In this document: in pieces, positions 60,464 through 64,000 of the stretch
Numbering within the stretch: position 1 is the stretch's first letter
Layout of the letters: each line of letters opens with the position of its first letter
Assembly (NCBI GenBank): GCA_002150815.3
Contig: NDFF03000396.1
Location: 1-64,000 of the forward strand
Reading direction: 5' to 3'
DNA: 64,000 nucleotides
From: Grammothele lineata
Taxonomy: Eukaryota; Basidiomycota; Agaricomycetes; Polyporales; Polyporaceae
Notes under the pieces: model-generated
Told to the model about the DNA's origin: nothing
Seen by the model: the letters and a program-made list of their open reading frames with translations, nothing else
The model's database searches: none
Position numbers and translations under genes: made by a program

Positions 60464-61783
60464 ATGGTCATCGTGGCCAGCCTTCCTCCAGTCCTCCAGT
60501 CCGCCATGCTCTCTGTGATGCTGTTCTATACATGCACAGATATTATTACCGTGTTTGCTCGAGCGCAAAGCACGACTGCGGAGTGCTCCGAGGATTATGA
60601 CTGGGTAAGTTGTTGGCACTTTATGCGTAATGTCTACGACGTACGTACATATCCTGACTGAGTTAACGCATGGGGCCTAGATGCGCAACTCGAAGGGTCA
60701 AAGCCCATGTCTTGTCACGGCATGGTTGTGGGAGCCATGCTATGGGCCGAATGGTGAGTGAAGACTGAATATCTGGCACTCGGTATGATGCCGATATGTT
60801 ACATGTCTATTGCAGAGTCCGTGGTCGAAGCCTTGACCAATGGCAACATATATCTTGGTTCGGACATGGGGGATGCAACACCGTGCGTTTGCAGTACCGT
60901 CTCGTACGCAACGTTAGCGGCATGTGCTGTTTGTCAAGGTCTTGGAGTTGCCATAAATCGGTGGGTTCTCTATCTTGATAATGGGAACAAAGTTTTCATT
61001 ACGTTGCAGGTGGGCTGTATATTCGGAGAATTGCTCGAATATATACATTCAGAAGTGAGGCAAGCATTCTCTCCACCTCGATCCGTGACTGAGGCGGACG
61101 GCCATTAGGTACCCCGAGCTCGTTCCTTCAGAGGTGGAGATTCCGAAGTGGGCGTTCGTCGACGTTGTGGTGAGTTTCTCGTCAGTACTATGAGCTCATG
61201 ATTGTTTCTGAAACATGTTGTAGACAAACGGTACTTTGGACGTCGACACCGCAAGGGCACTGGCAGAGAGATGTAGGCCTAATCCAGCTCCTGGACGCAT
61301 AGACTCTAAAGCATTCGCTCTATAGCACCAGTTCCTGTCATTAAATCCGACCGCATATCTCGTATTGTGGCAGGCGTAGGCGGTGCTATCCTTCTTGGCT
61401 CGGTGATTGGATGTTTACTGCTACACCGCCAAAATGCCCGCCGACGGGTAGGGAGACAGCAAGGGCAAGCGTGTCTCTGCTCAGAAGAGAAGGCTCTCGG
61501 ACGTCGGCCTGTCCGTCTTACAGAGCCGACGTCTCATTTGGGCCAAGTACGTGCTGCCACGTTATGGCGTCATTCATTACCCTCTCTAATTGTCTGCGGC
61601 CAGGGAGCAAAGATAGTTACTACATCCTCTAGCTCACCGCCCGTGCTGGATGAAGCTGTTGCCGGACCTCCAACTCCTGCGAAGCTAAGGCGGAATACTT
61701 CTGTCACCCCAACGATCCTCACCACTCTTTTGAACCCGCTTTCGTCAGCGCATCAGACGTATTCGCACAAACCGGAACTGTGA
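60464..61783 (+). CDS. Eight-cysteine single-pass membrane protein, family copy 2
   Basis: Exons 60464-60604, 60681-60753, 60816-60960, 61010-61054, 61109-61169, 61224-61272, 61326-61546 and 61604-61783 give 304 residues. Same ectodomain as copies 1 and 3: a long N-terminal hydrophobic signal (or signal-anchor) ending near ARAQST, then TAEC, GQSPC, EPCYG, CVC, AACAVCQG and SENC cysteines, and YPELVPSEVEIPKWAFVDVV. Exons 2, 4 and 5 are 73, 45 and 61 bases, as in copy 1. It differs after exon 6: there is no Ser/Thr-rich linker, the transmembrane helix (VAGVGGAILLGSVIGCLLL) follows almost at once, and the cytosolic tail lacks the DPRTYP box. Tandem with copy 3 in the same direction. Confidence 0.83.
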
Positions 61784-62449
61784 ATGTGCTGGTAGGTGGT
61801 CATCTGACTAACTGTCTTCTCAACTTATCGCCGTCGTGGCAGCAGTCCCAGATGAATACGTTAATCGGCCGTGATTCAAAGATCCAAGATCGTCAGACTT
61901 CTTGATCCTAGTGAATCGTGTTTACTTCCGACGTTGTCGTTGCATTTGAGAGATATCTCTAGTCATGTGTGCGTCTAGCGTATCTGCCCTTCCTGATTTT
62001 TGTACAACGTATGCTTGGACCGTCAGGAGTTTACCGGCTGACTGTGAACAGTTAGAACTCAAACCATTGAAGACAATCGCGTCCAGTGCCATCATTCTTC
62101 TATCTGTGTTGATGGCTCAGGGACTATGCATCAATTCTCTCCTTTCCCACTACTGTTCGTCTGTGACGGTCAGCCGCCTCCGAATTTGCTGAGAACAGGT
62201 TTTGGTATGCGTCTTTGGGAACTCTCGTCTCCGTTTGGTAGGCAATCTGTTCGTGCATCCCGGAACTAATTGATTGAATGCCCGTAGTCATCATTTGACG
62301 GGTTCTTATAATCTTGATCGGAGCTTTCAGGAGCCATATAGCGCGCTCGACTATGTCAGTGTAGTCATCTTGGGTCCCAGTCCTTTCTTCCTCTCTTTTC
62401 TGTCGCTCCTTATCTTGTGTGGGCCTCTGACTCGATCTCTTTGTGGGAT
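61784..62449. other. Intergenic region between tandem membrane protein genes
   Basis: Promoter region of copy 3 and 3' end of copy 2. No remnant of another family member is evident. Confidence 0.5.
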
Positions 62450-63985
62450 ATGGTTTCCAAAACGCCTGTATTATATGCCTTCGCTTGTCTTCTCTCTCAA
62501 GTTGCCGCACAGTCCACCAACGCAACTTGTAGCAGCAATTTCGATTGGGTCAGTCTACGGCTTACTCTTTTGCTGTGTGCTCATATACTCATACTTTCAC
62601 TTGTAGATGAAGAACTCGAAGGGACAAAGTCCATGCGAGGTGACAGCATGGCTATGGAACCCCTGTTTCTTCCCAGGTTCGTCGCCCGATGTGATTTTGT
62701 AGTCTCACCTTCCAACGACCCCACATACTACAGACCCTTTTGTACCTGCACTGTGGAAACCTGGTGATCTCTATGGTGGCCCGCTGGAAAAGGACGGCCC
62801 AAATCCGTGCCAATGCAACACGGTCGCGTTCGCAACAATAGCCGCCTGCGGGATCTGTCAAGGCTACGGAGATGGCGTAGTCCCGTGGGTGACATCGTTC
62901 CCGTGGCTCTGAGCGTCGAGTTGACCAAGTCTATTTATCAGTTGGACCGTGTACTCACAGTATTGCGTGACGTTCAACATATCCGCGTCAGTTCAGTTGT
63001 TCTGAATAGACTTCATGGGGCACTCTTCTGATGCTCTGGATCGGACAGCTACCCTTTTGAAATCCCAGGTGCAACGGCCGTCCCAGCCTGGGCCTATCAG
63101 GATGTTACTGTGGGAATCCCTCCTTGAGATCATTAGAAGGCCTGATCATCAACCATCTTCTAGATTGAAAGTAAACTAGACGTCAACCAGGCCAAAGCTG
63201 TGGCAGATAGCGGTTCGTATGCGCCTCACTCGTAATTAGGAGAGATTCTGACGACTTAGGGTGATCGCTCTCTTCGCAGTTGCACCCGACAGCACGGCAC
63301 CCGGGTCGCCGGGATTAACATCTCCAAGTTCGAGCTCTTCTTCACAATCACAAGCCAATCAAGCTGCAACATCTTTCCTTTCTTCCTCTTCGCCTGTCTC
63401 TTCCAACCTATCCGTCGCCCATAGCCGAAGCTTATCAACGCTGACATCTACAGAGTCAAAGTCGGCCGTAGATTCCCTTCCCACCGCTCCAGCCACGTCG
63501 TCCTCATCTGCTTCCGGCTTGTCGGCACAAGCCGCCGATGCACCATCGTCCACGGCCGGCGGTGCAGCCGCTGCGAGTGCGCAAACACCTGCTAAACATA
63601 CCAGTCTCGGACCTATTGTCGGCGGCGTCCTTGGCGGTGTGCTGGGTCTACTCACAATCGGCCTCGCGTTCGCGTCCTGGATTTACTTCCGGAGGCGGCG
63701 CGAGACGAACTACCGGACGACCCTGTTTGCGAACACGGACGTCTTCGCTGACTGTGGCGAGTCATACTCCCACTCACCGACGTTGAAAGTCGACGCCGCT
63801 GCTATAAGGTATATCTACGTGAGTGCATCAGCGTGTGTTCCGCGTCTCGACTTGGCTGAGGAATTCATTATCGCCTGTAGAATCCTGATGATCCACGCAC
63901 ATACCCTCCGCCGTTGAGCGTGCTAGGTCGTTTGGATGGATTGATCTCGTCTTCCGAGCCCGAGAGCAAGTCGAAGCCTCGGTGA
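62450..63985 (+). CDS. Eight-cysteine single-pass membrane protein, family copy 3
   Basis: Exons 62450-62548, 62607-62676, 62734-62884, 62942-62986, 63049-63109, 63164-63212, 63280-63818 and 63881-63985 give 372 residues. Signal peptide (MVSKTPVLYAFACLLSQVAA), cysteines in NATC, GQSPC, NPCFF, CQC, AACGICQG and SQYC, then YPFEIPGATAVPAWAYQDVT. A Ser/Ala-rich linker of about 100 residues leads to the transmembrane helix (GPIVGGVLGGVLGLLTIGLAF) and YFRRRRE. The tail has NPDDPRTYPPP, matching DPNDPRTFPAY of copy 1. Exons 4 to 6 (45, 61, 49) match copy 2. An in-frame upstream start (GTG, 62417) is unlikely. The gene ends 15 bases before the window edge. Confidence 0.85.
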
Positions 63986-64000
63986 GGTAATTGATGGTGT

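Noticed and set aside
61441..61490. An extra intron in membrane protein copy 2 (GTAGGG to CTCAG)
   Set aside because: Removing it leads to a stop in the last exon, while reading through keeps the frame to the 61783 stop.

Overview
The window looks like chromosomal DNA of a basidiomycete fungus, most likely an agaricomycete (mushroom or polypore lineage). The reasons are many short GT-AG introns of about 50-70 bases, GC-rich third codon positions, and gene families I know from agaricomycetes: CYP monooxygenases with many small exons, secreted Ser/Thr-rich proteins, and an eight-cysteine single-pass membrane family. I assigned exons by hand from splice signals, conserved motifs and reading-frame closure. 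All complete models except one close in frame with canonical or GC-AG introns. The exception is the SDR at 13.1 kb, which needs a weaker donor.

Layout. The left edge (1-1332) has the start of an unidentified lysine-rich protein and a truncated copy of a P450 gene that runs into a palindromic GGGTA/TACCC tract. About 6.8 kb follow without a convincing gene. From 8.1 to 28.2 kb, likely metabolic genes are interleaved with housekeeping genes: a stand-alone adenylate-forming enzyme, the farnesyl/geranylgeranyltransferase alpha subunit, two classical SDRs, two tandem epimerase-type reductases, the mRNA export adaptor Yra1/ALY divergent from RNA polymerase III subunit Rpc31, a secreted protein with dibasic sites, and a full 14-exon P450 whose truncated paralogue is the fragment at the left edge. 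After another gene-poor stretch (28.2-31.7 kb) comes a conserved block: the CUE-domain ribosome-rescue factor Cue3/ASCC2, an eight-cysteine membrane protein, the ubiquitin-conjugating enzyme Ubc4/5, the GPI transamidase subunit PIG-S/Gpi17 divergent from a Snt1/NCoR-like SANT protein, the parvulin PIN4, and the ribosome-recycling ATPase Rli1/ABCE1. Then come a third epimerase-type reductase, a tRNA-Gly(GCC), phosphopantothenate-cysteine ligase, two related secreted proteins, and two tandem members of the eight-cysteine membrane family at the right edge.

How the genes fit together. The conserved genes cover core functions: prenylation, mRNA export, Pol III transcription, ubiquitination, GPI anchoring, CoA synthesis, and ribosome rescue and recycling. 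The accessory genes suggest small-molecule chemistry (adenylation, reduction, oxidation), but cluster membership is only inference. The most intriguing uncharacterised material is the three-copy eight-cysteine membrane family with conserved exon structure, the pair of secreted proteins with the same exon lengths, and the truncated P450 that keeps a TATA box and five spliceable exons.
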